This document shows, piece by piece, positions 62,131 through 64,000 of a stretch of DNA of 64,000 nucleotides; within the stretch, counting starts at the first letter, position 1, and each line of letters starts with the position of its first letter. The translations under genes were made by a program, and so were the position numbers. The DNA is from DASXKD01 sp963762735. Its GTDB lineage: Bacteria > Actinomycetota > Actinomycetes > Streptosporangiales > Streptosporangiaceae. A model generated the notes under the pieces. It did not search any database. It saw only the letters and a list, made by a program, of their open reading frames with translations, and was not told the DNA's origin. The DNA is taken from positions 62,001 through 126,000 of the forward strand of contig CAVXMG010000024.1 of assembly GCA_963762735.1 (NCBI GenBank), written 5' to 3'.

Positions 62131-63482
62131 AACCTGGTGAAGCCGGGAAAGGTCTTCGCCACGGTGGCCGCGTTCTCCACCTCGATCCCCGGGACGGCCA
62201 GGCCGAGCACGGCGGCCGCCATGACCATCCGGTGATCGTCATAGCTGGCGAACGGCTGGCCGCTGGCGCGCAGCGGCCGTGGCCTGATCGCCAGGCCGTC
62301 GGGCAGTTCGCTGACATCCCCGCCGAGCGCGCCGATCTGGGCGGCAAGCGCCGCCAGCCGGTCGGTCTCGTGCCGGCGCATGTGCCCGATGCCGGTCAGC
62401 CTGGACGGGCCGTCGGCCAGCGCGGCCAGCGCGGCCGCCACCGGGGCCGACTCGCTGGCGTCCGCCAGGTCGGCGGTGACCGGGCGGATCCGGCCGGTCC
62501 CGGTCACGGTCAGCCCCCCGCCCGCCTCCCCTTCCCCGTCCAGCGTGCAGCTCCGCGCCGAAGGCGGACAGCAGGTCCAGGATCTGCCCGGCCGGCTGCG
62601 TGGTCACCGCGGGCCAGTCCGCGATCGTCACGGCACCGCCGGTGACCAGCGCGGCGGCGAGGAACGGCACAGCATTGGAAATATCAGGCTGAACGATCGC
62701 CTCGTGGTGCCCGATGACCCCAGGGTGAACGCGCCACGTGTCGGCGGTGCCGGCGGGCGTGTCGCGCTCCCGCGCCCACGTCTCCACCTCGGCGCCCGCG
62801 TCGCGGAGCATGGCCACCGTCATGGCGATGTGCGGCGCGGATGGCGCCCGGCCGCCGCGGTGCCGTATCTCCGCGCCCTTGTCGAACCGTGGCGCGGCGA
62901 GCAGCAGCCCGGACACGAACTGGGAGGAGGCCGAGGCGTCCAGGGTGACCGCGCCGCCCGGCAGCGCCCCGCCGCCATGCACGGTGAACGGGATGGCGCC
63001 GCGTCCCCCGTCATCGATGACGGCCCCCAGTTCGCGCAGCGCGGCCAGCACCTGCCCCACCGGCCGCTGCGCCGCCCGGGCATCGCCGTGGAACTCGACG
63101 CGGACGCTGGTCAGGGCGGCGACGGGCGGGGCGAAGCGCAGTACCGTGCCCGGCGTTGCCGACATCCACGCTGGCGCCGGCTTCTGGCCGGCCCGGGGAC
63201 ACATGCCAGGACGGGGCCGGATCAGCCGCGCCGCGATCGTATTGCCCGTTGTCGGTGATCGTGGCGCCCAGAGCCGTCAGCGCCGCGCGCATCAGCAGTG
63301 TGTCGCGGGCGTGCAACGGGCCGGCGATGGTCCCCGGCCCGTCGGCGAGGGCGGCGAGCACCAGGGCCCGGTTGGTCATGGACTTGGAGCCGGGGATGGC
63401 CAGGCGCGCGCGCACCGGGCCCGCCGCGGCAGGGGCCGCCCAGCGCCCGGCCTGCGGCCGCCTGCCGCGCCGTGTGCTCCAT
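62100..63482 (-). CDS. aroA: 3-phosphoshikimate 1-carboxyvinyltransferase (EPSP synthase), frame broken two or three times
   Basis: The enzyme joins phosphoenolpyruvate to shikimate-3-phosphate in the aromatic amino acid pathway. ATG 63482 (MEHTARQAAAG) leads into WAAPAAAGPVRARLAIPGSKSMTNRALVLAALADGPGT, with the GSKSMTNRA phosphate-binding motif. DVGNAG follows, and after a frame change near 63160 VLRFAPPVAALTS, TLDASASSQFVSGLLLAAPRF and QPDISNAVPFLAAALV. After another near 62545 it ends DASESAPVAAALAALADGPSRLTGIGHMRRHETDRLAALAAQI and SYDDHRMVMAAAVLGL. All active-site blocks are present, so breaks in this normally essential gene most likely are sequence errors. It overlaps rsgA by 31 bases. 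Confidence 0.88.
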
Positions 63483-63652
63483 ACAGGTGAGCCTAGTGCG
63501 CCGCCGGGCCGGGCCACGCTCACCCGGTGCGCGTTGCCAGCGGGCTGGCCAGCAAGCACGGCGGCCTAGGTTTGGCACGCTGGTTTCGTGGCTATGAAAG
63601 GGCACATTCTGTACATCCCCCAGCCTTCTTTACGACACCCAGGTGAGAGCAC

Positions 63653-64000
63653 ATGTGCGGCCGGTATGCGTCGGCGCGGAAGCGCCAGGACCTCCTTGAG
63701 GAGTTCCGCATCGACCGCGACCGGGTGACCGACGACCTCGAGCCCGACTACAACGTGGCCCCGACCAAGCCGGTTTACGCGGTGCTCACCCGTAGCCAGC
63801 GCGGCCCGGACGAGAGTGCCGTACCGCAGGAGGGGCCGGGGGCGGCAGCCGCGGCCGATGTGGCCAGGGAACTGCGGGTGGTGCGCTGGGGCCTGGTGCC
63901 GTTCTGGGCGAAGGACCCGTCCATCGGCAGCCGCATGATCAACGCCCGGGTGGAGACGGTGGACGCCAAGCCCGCGTTCCGCCGTGCGTTCGCCAAGCGC
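63653..64000 (+). CDS. SOS-response-associated peptidase (SRAP/YedK-HMCES), 5' part
   Basis: ATG 63653, behind GGTGAG, gives MCGRYASARKRQDLLEEFRI: the absolutely conserved Met-Cys start whose Cys2 becomes the N-terminal nucleophile after Met removal. YNVAPTKPVYAVL (catalytic Asn) and LRVVRWGLVPFWAKDPSIGSRMINARVETVDAKPAFRRAF (with the INAR.ET motif and catalytic Glu) follow. SRAP proteins form a DNA-protein crosslink with abasic sites in single-stranded DNA to protect them. The gene runs off the window end; about 116 of roughly 240-260 residues are present, and the conserved C-terminal His lies outside. Confidence 0.9.
   Translation, partial: MCGRYASARKRQDLLEEFRIDRDRVTDDLEPDYNVAPTKPVYAVLTRSQRGPDESAVPQEGPGAAAAADVARELRVVRWGLVPFWAKDPSIGSRMINARVETVDAKPAFRRAFAKR

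Noticed and set aside
1..64000. tRNA, rRNA, insertion sequences, prophage or plasmid replication genes
   Set aside because: No conserved RNA sequence, transposase or integrase motif, or replication protein was recognised on either strand.

Overview
The window is chromosomal DNA of a high-GC actinobacterium, probably a filamentous actinomycete. The evidence is strong GC bias at third codon positions, GTG/TTG and apparently leaderless starts, a mycothiol-dependent enzyme fragment, a DUF397 protein, a YCII/ECF42 sigma-factor pair, a protein O-mannosylation pair (polyprenol-phosphate mannose synthase and protein mannosyltransferase) and the gene order aroA-rsgA-hisN. No rRNA, tRNA, CRISPR array, transposase, integrase or phage structural gene was recognised.

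Layout. 1-3.6 kb: end of a maleylpyruvate isomerase-type gene, an internally deleted Uma2 gene, an NfeD-like/flotillin pair and an HpnB-type glycosyltransferase. 3.7-12.7 kb: an island of secreted proteins with four paralogous beta-rich exoproteins in tandem, a choice-of-anchor-P/putative-Ig protein, a secreted phosphoesterase and a secreted propeller-like protein. 12.9-27 kb: mixed genes, including a polyprenol-phosphate mannose synthase, a PRC-barrel protein, a PadR/HAAS pair, a Clp-N repeat protein, an AlkZ-like winged-helix protein, a holin-like/phosphatase fusion, a stand-alone alanyl-tRNA-synthetase-like catalytic protein and a racemase. 27-37 kb: a second exoprotein island, made of a tandem duplication of a two-gene cassette (double beta-propeller protein plus an eight-cysteine NodB-like protein) followed by a ten-repeat NHL protein. 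37-46 kb: YCII-ECF42 pair, a large sacsin-like ATPase and an ABC exporter whose ATPase is fused to a membrane domain. 46-57 kb: an oligopeptide ABC importer, with a second copy of its first permease 7 kb away, surrounding a protein O-mannosyltransferase, a flavin oxidoreductase and a phosphoesterase. 57-64 kb: core functions (CtaG-like, SDR, CBS, hisN, rsgA, aroA) and the start of an SRAP gene.

Two themes link the genes. First, an unusually large share of the window encodes exported proteins, and both halves of an actinobacterial O-mannosylation pathway are present that could modify them; this link is inference. Second, about fourteen genes are interrupted by single-base frame breaks although homologous sequence continues in another frame. 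Because aroA, normally essential for aromatic amino acid synthesis, is among them, most breaks are better read as base-level sequence errors than as gene decay. Frame-broken genes are therefore given below as one feature spanning all fragments.
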